Source: Spongilla lacustris
Lineage: Eukaryota > Porifera > Demospongiae > Spongillida > Spongillidae
DNA: 64,000 bases
NCBI GenBank assembly: GCA_949361645.1
Contig: OX442415.1
Span: forward strand, 4,814,148 to 4,878,147
Reading direction: 5' to 3'
Part shown: positions 24,206 to 36,690 of the stretch, one piece after another
How positions within the stretch are numbered: the stretch's first letter is position 1
How the letters are laid out: each line of letters starts with the position of its first letter
Made by a program: the position numbers and the translations under genes
The notes under the pieces: model-generated
What the model saw: the letters and a program-made list of their open reading frames with translations, nothing else
The model's database searches: none
What the model was told of the DNA's origin: nothing

Positions 24206-26460
24206 TGGCCCTGGGTCTAACCAGGTCAGCTCCCTCACTACAAGCGAATAGAACCATGCATTAATGTAAGTTAACTTAATAGCCCCACACTACATGTCCA
24301 GCTAGCACCAGTGCATGGAGCAATTGCAGAAGGAGTTATCAAACTGCCAGCAAGGGAGGAACCAGGTGCTAAAAAAATCCTACAGGGTCATTGGGGGCCC
24401 CCACAATAATGCAGTTCTCACACTGCGATAGGAATCGGCACCCCCCCCCCCCCCCCCCCCCCCCCCATTCGCCCCCATGGCCCTATTTCCCACTACCTAT
24501 CCTCCTTTGCTGCAATTTGTATCCTTTACTGCAAGTTGTATCCGAGGCCCAGGCCATCCCCTACTAAATAGCACTCTCAGTCTCCACACAACCAGCCCTC
24601 CCACCCACCCACCCACCCCTAAACACCCCTCGTACATATATATGGTGTAATCAGACTGCCAACAGGGGATCTGCCAGCTGCCACATTACCAGGATTGAAT
24701 GGGGTCATCACAAAAGTAGACCCCAGCATGTGGAGTGGAACATTGAACTGCATGGAGCCGGCCCGAAACACTGGGGCCAGCCACAATGGCCCCCTATCCT
24801 AGCCCCACACTGTACTAACACCAGCTCCTCGCTGCAAATGCAAATGAAGCCACTACATGTGTGGAATACCACCACTGAAGCAGCCTCCATTTGTAGAGTG
24901 TACATACGTGCCTACGTTTGTCTCTTCACACATTTTGTGTTGTAGATCTGAACTACTGTAGACATGTACATGTACAGAGTAAAATTTTATCTGTGTGGAT
25001 GCTGTTAGTGGTGAATATAGTTACCTGCCCTATCGGTACTGATTGCGGTGGGTCTGCACCCGTGGTTGGTTTATATAGACAACAGAGGGCGTTTTGCCCT
25101 ACTGGGAACTACTGTACGCGAGTAGCAAAACACGTAAGTGCCGTTTTGAATGTCACATAAATTGCATGCACAGTCACAGCTACAATGTGGCACGATGAAG
25201 ACATCAGAATTCATGACCACACAAGTGAAGTTAGCAGACCCTACACTGTCAGAGATGTCAACAGATCTAGACATTACCAGTGTAACCCAGTTTCACCTGT
25301 GCCCCACGGCCGCTATATACACTAGCACATACATTTTAGCAGATATACAACAGCCTAGGGCTAGCTATAGGTATACGCAAGTACGTAGTTGATGGATCCA
25401 TTACATTTGTTGGGTCTGCTAACTCCACTTGTGTGGTAATGTCTTCATCGTGCCACATTGTACATTGTAGCTGTGACTGTGCATGCAATTTATGTGACAT
25501 TCAAAACGGCACTTACGTACTTGTACAGTACAGTAGTTCCCAGTAGGGCAAAACGCCCTCTGTTGTCTATATAAACCAACCACGGGTGCAGACCCACCGC
25601 AATCAGTACCGATTGGGCAGGTAACTATATTCACCACTAACAGCATCCACACCAGATAAAATTTATTCTGTACATGTACATGTACAAGTCTACAGTAGTT
25701 CAGATCTACAACACAAAATGTGTGAAGAGACAAACGTAGGCACGTATGTACACTCTACAAATGGAGCTGCTTCAGTCCATGGTGGTTCCATTTGTCCAAT
25801 GCAAGCTGGTAGCTCCACTTGTAGTTGATGGTTCCCCTACCATTAAGTCCTCTTGTAGTGTGGGGTTAATGGTTTCACAGGTAGTGGTTTCATTTGCATT
25901 TGCAGTGAGGAGCTGGTGTTAGTACTGTGTCGGGCTAGGATAGGGGGCCATTGTGGCTGGCCCCAGTGTTTGGGGCCGGCTCCAGTTCAATGTTCCACTC
26001 CACATGCTGGGGTCTACTTTTGTGATGACCCCATTCAATCCTGGTAATGTGGCAGCTGGCAGATCCCCTGTTGGCAGTCTGATTACACCATATATATGTA
26101 CGAGGGGTGTTTAGGGGTGGGTGGGTGGGTGGGTGGGAGGGCTGGTTGTGTGGAGACTGAGAGTGCTATAGAGTAAGGAATGGCCTGGCCGCCTGGGCCT
26201 CGGATACAACTTGCAGTAACGGAGGATAGGTAGTGGGAGATAGGGCCATGGTGGCAAATGCGGCATGCCCAGTGTGAGAGCTGCATTAATGTGGGAGCCC
26301 CCAATGACCCTGTAGGATTTTTTAGCACCTGGTTGCTCCCTTGCTGGCAGTCTACTGGTGCTAACTGGACATGTAGTGTGGGGCTATTTAGTTAACTTGC
26401 ATTAATGGTTCTGTCCGCACAAAGTGAGGGAGCTGACCTGATTCGACCCTCGGCCATTAC
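24205..26460. repeat. B1 central palindrome with core module
   Basis: Sequence from 24205 to about 25245 recurs as its inverse complement from about 25400 to 26460. The outer parts are A-type C-rich satellite words, including a C tract at about 24440-24466. The inner parts are the core module, with TTACCTGCCCTATCGGTACT at about 25020, a TTTATATAG box at about 25070, and AAGTTAGCAGACCCTACACT near 25226. A single-copy spacer of about 150 bp sits between the arms (about 25250-25395). The same spacer in B2 is in the opposite orientation. No protein is supportable. Confidence 0.8.
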
Positions 26461-29400
26461 AGGGTGTAAATGGGACCAATGCATTGACCACACAACAGAC
26501 ACACATACAGAGTGTAAATGCGGGGATCATTCATTTGGCCCCACAACAGACACAAGCACAGGGTGTAAATGGGATCATGGATTTGAACACAAGTACAGGG
26601 TGTAAATCGCACCAAGGATTTGAACCCATAACAGACAAAAGTACAGGGTGTAAATGTGACCATGGATTTGATCACAGGTAAAAGGGGTGTAAATCAGACC
26701 ATGGATTTCACCCACAACAGACACAAGTACAGGGTGTAAATCAGACCATGGATTTGACCCCACAACAGACAAAAGTACAGGGTGTAAATGGGAGCATGAG
26801 TTTGACCCCACAACAGACACGAGTACTCAAGTACACGATGGGACCATGGATTTGATCACAAGTACAAGGTGTAAATCAGACCATGGATTCGACCCCACAA
26901 CAGACAAAAGTACAAGGGTGTAAATGGGACCATGCATTTGACCCCAAAACAGACACAAACACAGGATGTAAATGGGACCATGGATTTGATCACAAGTACA
27001 GACTGGGTATAAATGGGACCATGGATTTGATCACATGTACAAGGTGTAAATCGGACCATGGATTTGATCACAAGTACAGCGTGTAAACGAGACCATGAAT
27101 TTGATCACAAGTACAGGGTGTAAATGGAACCATGGTTCTGACCCCACAACAGACACAAGAACAAGGTGTAAATGGGACCATGAATTTGACCCCACAACAG
27201 ACACAAGTAAAGGGTGTAAAAGGGACCATAGTTTTGACCCTAAAACATATTTAAGTACAGGGTGTAAATGGAACCATGGATTTGACCCCACAGCATACAC
27301 AAGCACAGGGTGTAAATGGGACCATGGATTTGAACTTAAAACAGACTCAAGTACAGGGTGTAAATGGAAGCATGAGTTTGACCCACAACAGACACAAGTA
27401 CAGGGTGTAAATGGGACCAATGAATTTACCCCACAACAGACACAAGTACAGAGTGTAAATGGGACCATGGATTTGATCGAAAGTACAGGGAGTAAATCGG
27501 ACCATGGATTTGACCCCACAACAGACAAAAGTACAGGGTGTAAATGGGACCAATGAATTGACCCTAAATAAACTCAAGTACAGGGTGTAAATGGGACCAT
27601 AGGTTTGACCCTAAAACAGACTCAAGTACAGGGTGTAAATGGGAACATAGGTTTGACCCTAAAACAGACTCAAGTACAGGGTGTAAATGGGAGCATGAGT
27701 TTGACCCACAACAGACACAAGTAAAGGGTGTAAATGGGACAATGGATTTCATCACAAGTACAGGGTGTAAATGGGACCATGGATTTGACCTCACAGCATA
27801 CTCAAGTACAGGGTGTAAATGGGATCATGGATTTACCCCACAACAGACACAAGTACAGGGTGTAAATGGGACCATGGATTTGACCCCACAACAGACACAA
27901 GTACAGGTATAAATGGGACCATAGATTTGACCATAAATAGACTCAAGTACACGGTGTAAATGGGACCATGGATTTGACCCCACAACAGACACAAGTACAG
28001 GGAGTAAATGGAACCATGGATTTGACCCCACAACAGACACAAGTACAGGGTGTAAATGGGACCATGAATTTGATCCCACAACAGACACATACAACATGTA
28101 TATCCCACAATAGACACAACAAGTACAGGGTGTAAATGGGACCATGGATTTGACCCCACAACAGACGCAAGTACAGGTTGTAAATGGGACCATGGATTTC
28201 GTCACAAGTACAGGGTGTAAATCAGACCATGGATTTGACCCCACAACAGACAAAAGTACAGGTCTAAATGGGAGTATGAGTTTGACCCCACAACAGACAA
28301 AAGTACAAGGGTGTAAATGGGACCATGCATTTGACCCCACAACAGACAGAAGTACAGGGTTAAATGGGACCATGGATTAGATCTCACAACAGACACAAGT
28401 ACAGTGTGTAAATGGGACCAAGGATTTGATCACACGTACAGGGTGTAAATCGGACCATGGATTTGATCATAAGTACAGGGTGTAAATCGGACCACAGATT
28501 TGAACCCACAACAGACACGAAAAAGGTGTAAATGGGACCATGAGTTTGACCCCACAACAGACACAAATACAGGGTGTAAATGGGTCCATGGATTTGATCA
28601 CAAGTACAGAGTGTAAATGGGACCATGGATTTGACTCCGCAACAGACAAAAGTACTGGTTGTAAATGGGACCAATGAATTGACGCTAAACAGACACAAGT
28701 ACAGGGTGTAAATGGGACCATAGATTTGACTCTAAAACAGACTCAAGTATAGGGTGTAAATGGGATCATGGATTTGACCTCACAACAGACACAATTGCAG
28801 GGTGTAAATGGGATCATGGATTTGATTACAAGTACAGGGTGTAAAGCAGACCATGGATTTGACCCCACAACAGACAAAAGTACAAGGTGTAAATGGGACC
28901 ATGCATTTGACCCCACAACAGACAGAAGTACAGGGTTAAATGGGACCATGGATTTGACCCCACAACAGACACAAGTGCAGGGTGTAAATGGGATCATGGA
29001 TTTGATCACAAGTACAGGGTGTAAAGCAGACCATGGATTTGACCCCACAACAGACAAAAGTACAAGGTGTAAATGGGACCATGCATTTGACCCCACAACA
29101 GACACAAGTACAGTGTGTAAATGGGACCATGGATATGATCACAAGTACAGGGTGTAAATGGGACCATGGATTTGATCACAAGTACAGGGTGTAAATGAGA
29201 CTATGAATTTGATCACAAGTACAGGGAGTAAATCGGACCATGGATTTGACTCCACAACAGACAAATATACAGGGTGTAAATGGGACCATGGATTTGATCA
29301 CAAGTACAGGGTGTAAATGGGACCATGGATTTGATCACAAGTACAGGGAGTAAATCGGACCATGGATTTGACTCCAATATACAGGGTGTAAATGGGACCA

Positions 29401-29905
29401 ATGAATTGACCCTAAACAGACTCAAGTACAGGATGTAAATGGGACCATAGATTTGACTCTAAAACAGACTCAAGTACAGGGTGTAAATGGAACCATGGAT
29501 TTGACCCCACAGCATACTCAAGTACAGGGTGTAAATGGGATCATGGATTTGACCCCACAATAGACACGAGTACAGGATGTAAATGGGACCATGGATTTAA
29601 CCCCACAATAGACACAAGTACAGGGTGTAAATGGAACCAATGATTTGACCCCAAAACATACACAAGTTTAGGGTGTAAATGGGACCATGGATCTGACCCT
29701 AAAACAGACACAAGTACAGGATGTAAATGGGACCATAGATTTGACCCCGAAATACACAATGCAAGTACAGGATGTACATGTAAATGGACCATGGATTTGA
29801 TCCCACAACAGAGGATGTAAATGGACCATGGATTTGATCCCACAACAGAGGATGTAAAGGGGACCTGGATTTTATTCCACAACAGACACAAGTGCAGGGT
29901 GTAAA
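26460..29905 (-). repeat. 48-bp satellite, B1 right arm
   Basis: The same unit as 23077-24205 lies in inverse complement, about three times longer (roughly 70 units). Both 48-bp and 37-bp variants occur, and blocks such as 28768-28935 recur at 28945-29110. The unequal arm lengths point to expansion or loss after the inverted arrangement formed. Confidence 0.92.
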
Positions 29906-30609
29906 TGGGACCACCGTCGTCACTGTACTAGCATAGATCTAGTAACCTTTCTCACGATCGTCGTATTCGCACCGCTCGAACTTCACGTCCGCCGATTGAA
30001 ACTCTTATGACCTTGTCTTCAGTTGACGGCGCCATAAAGTTTATGTACGCAGAAGATAACGAAATAGGGATCGAATAGTATAACAACTGCATGTGAGTCC
30101 GACCGGGAGATGGATTCACGTATCCAGCGCAGAGTAGGTGTGGCTATAAGTTATCCAAGTGTCAGCCCACAGGAAGTAGTTGCATATTCATGTACTTTGG
30201 TGCATGGAAGCGGGTTACGCACGTACAACGGCGCGATTCGAGCGGGAAACTTGTAGCAACTTTGCGCCGCTGTATCTCCGTAACGGATGAAATAAAAATT
30301 AACGAACAGAACAAATCGATAGGTATACGACCTCTCTACCTACAAACCGAATTTGAAGCGATTTGATTACTCCTACAGAAATTTATGGCAGGTTCGAACC
30401 CACAGGGGTATCGGACGTTACAATACAGGCACGGAGCAAGTGCAAGACCCCAAAATGTATTTTACCATAGAGAAATGGTGTAGTATGAAGTGTTAAAAAT
30501 AGGAAGTTGATAGCTTTAACCGTTCAGAAGATATAGCGATTCAAAAGAGAAGCATTTTTATAACATTATATATATATAAACGAAGGGCCATTTTCGTGGA
30601 AACTGTCCC
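29905..30609 (-). repeat. B1 right terminal inverted repeat
   Basis: This is the inverse complement of 22390-23075, ending CTGTCCC at 30609. It retains GGCGCCATAAAG, the complement of the ATGGCGCC coding-start relic that also occurs at the B2 left end. Confidence 0.85.
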
Positions 30610-31262
30610 AAATGTTATAAAAATGCTTCTCTTTTGAATCGCTATATCTTCCGAACGGTTGAAGCTATCAACTTCTTATTTTTAACACTTTATACTACAC
30701 CATTTCTCTATGGTAAAATACATTTTGGGGTCTTGTACTTCCTCCGTGCCAGTATTGCAACGTCCGATACCCCTGTGGGTTCAAACCTGCCATAACTTTC
30801 TGTAGGAGTAATAAAATCGCTTCAAATTCGGTTTGTAGGTAGAGAGGTCGTATACCTATCGATTTGTTCTGTTCGTTAATTTTTATGTCATCCGTTACGG
30901 AGATACAGCGGCGCAAAGTTGCTACAAGTTTCCCGCTCGAATCGCGCCGTTGTACGTGCGTGACCCGCTTCCATGCACCAAAACATGAATATGCAACTAC
31001 TTCCTGTGGGCTGACACTTGGATAACTTAGAGCCACACCTACTCTGCGCTGGATACGTGAATCCATCTCCCGGTCGGACTCACATGCAGTTGTTATACTA
31101 TTCGATCCCTATTTCGTTATCTTCTGCGTACATAAACTTTATGGCGCCGTCAACTGAAGACAAGGTCATAAGAGTTTCAATCGGCGGACGTGAAGTTCGA
31201 GCGGTGCGAATACGACGATCGTGAGAAAGGTTACTAGATTTATGCTAGTACAGTGACGACGG
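30610..31262 (+). repeat. B2 left terminal repeat, inner part
   Basis: It continues the B2 left end after the nested B1, and its first bases complete the TA-rich subterminal stretch begun at 22374-22389. ATGGCGCCGTCAACTGAAGA at about 31141 aligns with the real transposase start ATGGCGACAACTGACGACGA (complement of 43232-43251). A stop follows within about 28 codons. Confidence 0.85.
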
Positions 31263-34200
31263 TGGTCCCATTTACACCCTGCACTTGTGTCTGTTGTGGG
31301 ATCAAATCCATGGTCCATTTACATCCTCTGTTGTGGGATCAAATCCATGATCCATTTACATCGTATCCTGGGTTGTGGGATCAAATCCATGGTCCATTTA
31401 CATCCTCTGTTGTGGGATCAAATCCATGGTCCATTTATATGTACAACCTGTACTTGGGGTCAAATCCATGGTCCCATTTACACCCTGTACTTGTGTCTGT
31501 TTAGGGTCAAATGCAAGGTCCCATTTACACACTGTAGGTGTATCTATTGTGGGGTCAAATCCATGGTCCTGTACTTGTGTCTGTTGTGGGGTCAAATGCA
31601 TGATCACATTTACACACTGTACTTGAGTCTGTTTAGGCTCAAATCTATGGTCCCATTTACACCCTGTACTTGTGTCAATTGTGGGGTCAAATCCATGCTC
31701 CCATTTACACCCTGTACTTGAGTATGCTGTGGGGTCAAATCCATGGTTTCTTTTACACCCTGTACTTGTGTCTGTTGTGGGGTCAAATCCATAGTCCCAT
31801 TGACACCCTGTACTTGAGTCTGTTTTAGGGTCAAATCTATGGTTCCATTTACACCCTGTACTTGAGTCTGTTTAGCGTCAATTCATTGGTCCCATTTACA
31901 CCCAGTACTTTTGTCTGTTGCGGAGTCAAATCCATGGTCCCATTTAGACCCTGTACCTGTGATCAAATCCATGGTCACATTTACACCCTGTACTTGTGTC
32001 TGTTGTGGGTTCAAATCCGTGGTCCGATTTACACCCTGTACTTGTGATCAAATCCATTGTCCGATTTACACCCTGTACTTGTGATCAAATCCATGGTCCG
32101 ATTTACACCCTGTACGTGTGATCAAATCCTTGGTCCATTTACACACTGTACTTGTGTCTGTTGTGAGATCTAATCCATGGTCCCATTTAACCCTGTACTT
32201 CTGTCTGTTGTGGGGTCAAATGCATGGTCCCATTTACACCCTGTACTTGTGTCTATTGTGGGGTCAAATCCATGGTCCCATTTACACCCTGTACTTGAGT
32301 ATGCTGTGGGGTCAAATCCATGGTTCCTTTTACACCCTGTACTTGTGTCTGTTGTGGGGTCAAACTCATACTCCCATTTAGACCTGTACTTTTGTCTGTT
32401 GTGGGGTCAAATCCATGGTCTGATTTACACCCTGTACTTGTGATGAAATCCATGGTCCCATTTACACCCTGTACTTGTTGTGTCTATTGTGGGATATACA
32501 TGTTGTATGTGTCTGTTGCGGAGTCAAATCCATGGTCCCATTTACACCCTGTACCTGTGATCAAATCCATGGTCACATTTACACCCTGTACTTGTGTCTT
32601 TTGTGGGTTCAAATCTGTGGTCCGATTTACACCCTGTACTTGTGATCAAATCCATGGTCCGATTTACACCCTGTACTTGTGATCAAATCCATGGTCCGAT
32701 TTACACCCTGTACGTGTGATCAAATCCTTGGTCCCATTTACACACTGTACTTGTGTCTGTTGTGAGATCTAATCCATGCTCCCATTTAACCCTGTACTTC
32801 TGTCTGTTGTGGGGTCAAATGCATGGTCCCATTTACACCCTGTACTTGTGTCTATTATGGGGTCAAACTCATACTCCCATTTAGACCTGTACTTTTGTCT
32901 GTTGTGGGGTCAAATCCATGGTCTGATTTACACCCTGTACTTGTGATGAAATCCATGGTCCCATTTACACCCTGTACTTGTGTCTGTTGTGGGGTCAAAT
33001 CCATGGTCCCATTTACACCCTGTACTTGTTGTGTCTATTGTGGGATATACATGTTGTATGTGTCTGTTGTGGGATCAAATCCATGGTCCCATTTACACCC
33101 TGTACTTGTGTCTGTTGTGGGGTCAAATCCATGGTCCCATTAACACCCTGTACTTGAGTCTGTTTATGGTCAAATCTATGGTCCCATTTATACCTGTACT
33201 TGTGTCTGTTGTGGGGTAAATCCATGATCCCATTTACACCCTGTACTTGAGTATGCTGTGGGGTCAAATCCATGGTCTCATTTACACCCTGTACTTGTGA
33301 TGAAATCCATGGTCCCATTTACACCCTTTACTTTGTCTGTTGTGGGTCAAACTCATGCTCCCATTTACACCCTGTACTTGAGTCTGTTTTAGGGTCAAAC
33401 CTATGGTCCCATTTACACCCTGTACTTGAGTCTGTTTTAGGGTCAAACCTATGGTCCCATTTACACCCTGTACTTGAGTTTATTTAGGGTCAATTCATTG
33501 GTCCCATTTACACCCTGTACTTTTGATCAAATCCATGGTCCCATTTGCACTCTGTATTTGTGTCTGTTGTGGGGTAAATTCATTGGTCCCATTTACACCC
33601 TGTACTTGTGTCTGTTGTGGGTCAAACTCATGCTCCCATTTACACCCTGTACTTGAGTCTGTTTTAAGATCAAATCCATGGTCCCATTTACACCCTGTAC
33701 TTGTGTATGCTGTGGGGTCAAATCCATGGTTCCATTTACACCCTGTACTTAAATATGTTTTAGGGTCAAAACTATGGTCCCATTTACACCCTTTACGTGT
33801 GTCTGTTGTGGGGTCAAATTCATGGTCCCTTTTACACCTTGTTCTTGTGTCTGTTGTGGGGTCAGAACCATGGTTCCATTTACATCCTGTACTTGTGATC
33901 AAATCCATGGTCTCATTTACGCACTGTACTTGTGATCAAATTCATGGTCCGATTTACACCTTGTACTTGTGATCAAATCCATGGTCCCATTTATACCCAG
34001 TCTGTACTTATGATCAAATCCATGGTCCCATTTACACCCTGTATTTGTGTATGTTGTGGGGTCAAATGCTTGGTCCCATTTACACCCTTGTACTTTTGTC
34101 TGTTGTGGGGTCAAACTCATGCTCGCATTTACACCTGTACTTTTGTCTGTTGTGGGGTTAATCCATGGTCTGATTTACACCTTGTACTTGTGATCAAATC

Positions 34201-34635
34201 CATGGTCCCATCCTGTACTTGAGTACTCGTGTCTGTTGTGGGGTCAAACTCATGCTCCATTTACACCTTGTACTTTTGTCTGTTCTGGGGTCAAATCCAT
34301 GGTCTGATTTACACCCTGTACTTGTAATCAAATATATGGTCCCATTTACACCCTGTACTTGTGTCTGTTGTGGGTCAAATCCATGGTCTGGTTTACACCC
34401 CTTTTACTTGTGATCAAATCCATGGTCCCATTTACACCCTGTACTTTTGTCTGTTGTGGGGTCAAATCCTTGGTGCGATTTACACCCTGTACTTGTGTTC
34501 AAATCCATGATCCCATTTACACCCTGTGCTTGTGTCTGTTGTGGGGCCAAATGAATGATCCCCGCATTTACACTCTGTATGTGTGACTGTTGTGTGGTCA
34601 ATGCATTGGTCCCATTTACACCCTGTATTGGCCGA
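31262..34635 (+). repeat. 48-bp satellite, B2 left arm
   Basis: The same 48-bp and 37-bp units as in B1 occur in the orientation of the B1 left arm, in roughly 70 units. Sub-blocks are duplicated within the array; for example 32177-32460 is similar to 32775-32960. The B2 right side does not have the matching inverted 48-bp arm. A different 71-bp satellite and the gene occupy that side. Confidence 0.92.
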
Positions 34636-36690
34636 GGGTCGAATCAGGTCAGCTCCCTCACTTCATGCGGACAGAACCATTAATGCAAGTTAACTTAATA
34701 GCCCCACACTACATGTCCAGTTAGCACCAGTAGACTGCCAGCAAGGGAGCAACCAGGTACTAAAAAATCCTACAGGGTCATTGGGGGCTCCCACATTAAT
34801 GCAGCTCTCACACTGGGCATGCCGCATTCGCCACCATGTCCCTATCTCCCACTACCTATCCTCCTCTACTGCAAGTTGTATCCGAGGCCCAGGCCATTCC
34901 TTACTCTATAGCACTCTCAATCTCCACACAACCAGCCCTCCCACCCACCCACCCACCCACCCACCCATAAACACCCCTCTTACATATGGTGTAATCAGAC
35001 TGCCAACAGGCCGGAGTGCTGCCAGCTGCCACATTACCAGGATTGAATGGGGTCATCACAAAAGTAGACCCCAGCATGTGGAGTGGAACATTGAACTGGA
35101 GCCGGCCCCAAACACTGGGGCCAGCCACAATGGCCCCCCTATCCTAGCCTCACACAGTACTAACACCAGCTCCTCACTGCAAATGCAAATGAAGCTACTA
35201 CCTGTGAAACCATTAACCCCCACACTACAAGATGACTTAATGGTAGGGGAACCATCAACTACAAGTGGAGCTACCAGCTTGCAATGGACAAATGGAACCA
35301 CCATGGACTGAAGCAGCCTCCATTTGTAGAGTGTACATACATGCCTACGTTTGTCTTTTCTCACATTTTGTGTTGTAGATCTGAACTACTGTAGACATGT
35401 ACTTGTACATGTACAGAGTAAATTTTATCTGGTGTGGATGCATTTAGTGGTGAATATAGTTACCTGCCCTATCGGTACTGATTGCGGTGGGTCTGCACCC
35501 GTGGTTGGTTTATATGGACAACAGAGGGCGTTTTGCCCTACTGGGAACTACTGTACTGTACGAGTACGTAAGTGCCGTTTTGAATGTCACATAAATTGCA
35601 TGCACAGTCACAGCTACAATGTACAATGTGGCACGATGAAGACATCAGAATTCACTACCACACTGTCACAAGTGGAGTTAGCCATCAACTACGTACTTGC
35701 GTATACCTATAGCTAGCCCTAGGCTGTTGTATATCTGCTAAAATGTATGTGCTAGTGTATATAGCGGCCGTGGGGCACAGGTGAAACTGGGTTACACTGG
35801 TAATGTCTAGATCTGTTGACATCTCTGACAGTGTAGGGTCTGCTAACTTCACTTGTGTGGTCATGAATTCTGATGTCTTCATCGTGCCACATTGTAGCTG
35901 TGACTGTGCGTGCAATTTATGTGACATTCAAAACGGCACTTAGATCTACGTGTTTTGCTACTTGCGTGCAGTAGTTCCCAGTAGGGCAAAACGCCCTCTG
36001 TTGTCTATATAAACCAACCACGGGTGCAGACCCACCGCAATCAGTACCGATAGGGCAGGTAACCATATTCACCACTAACAGCATCCACACTGATAAAATT
36101 TTACTCTGTACAAGTACATGTCTACAGTAGTTCAGATCTACAACACAAAATGTGTGAAGAGACAAACGTAGGCACGTATGTACACTCTACAAATGGAGGC
36201 TGCTTCAGTGGTGGTATTCCATTTGTCCAATGCGAGCTGGTAGCTCCACTTGTAGTTGATGGTTCCCCTACCATTAAGTCCTCTTGTAGTGTGGGGGTTA
36301 ATGGTTTCACAGGTAGTGGCTTCATATGCATTTGCAGTGAGGAGCTGGTGTTAGTACTGTGTGGGGCTAGGATACGGGGCCATTGTGGCTGGCCCCAGTG
36401 TTTGGGGCCGGCTCCAGTTCAATGTTCCACTCCACATGCTGGAGTCTACTTTTGTGATGACCCCATTCAATCCTGGTAATGTGGCAGCTGGCAGCTCTCC
36501 GGCCTGTTGGCAGTCTGATTACACCATATGTACGAGGGGTGTTTAGGGGTGGGTGGGTGGGAGGGCTGGTTGTGTGGAGACTGAGAGTGCTATTGAGTAG
36601 GGGATGGCCTGGGCCTCAGATACAACTTGCAGTAAAGAATACAAATTGCAGTAAAGGAGGATAGGTAGTGGGAAATAGGGCCATGGGGGC
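34635..36690. repeat. B2 central palindrome with core module
   Basis: Left arm 34635-35690 and right arm about 35830-36690 are inverse complements. They carry the same C-rich words and the same core module as B1, including the TTACCTGCCCTATCGGTACT run (about 35460) and its inverse near 36050. The single-copy spacer between them (about 35685-35830) is the inverse complement of the B1 spacer. Confidence 0.8.

Larger units (their letters stand above)
22390..30609. mobile_element. Element B1: gene-less relative nested in B2
   Basis: It begins GGGACAGTTTCCACG and ends with the inverse complement CTGTCCC. AAAT occurs immediately outside both ends (22386-22389 and 30610-30613). Joining the flanks across one AAAT gives TATATATAAAATGTTATAAA, which matches the corresponding stretch inside B1's own left end (about 22421-22445). 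Both the insertion and its 4-bp target duplication are therefore supported. The 8.2-kb interior is inverted terminal repeats, inverted 48-bp satellite arms of unequal length, and a palindromic centre. There is no transposase gene. Confidence 0.87.

Noticed and set aside
24205..26460. Palindromes as assembly inversions only
   Set aside because: The same arrangement occurs independently in B2 with a flipped spacer and different flanks, so a biological origin is more likely, though read support is still desirable.
23097..34601. Repeat proteins such as SVVGSNPWSHLHPV or GSKSDHGFDPTTDKSTG
   Set aside because: The 48-bp unit equals 16 codons, so several frames stay open by chance. No start context, domain or splice pattern supports a gene.
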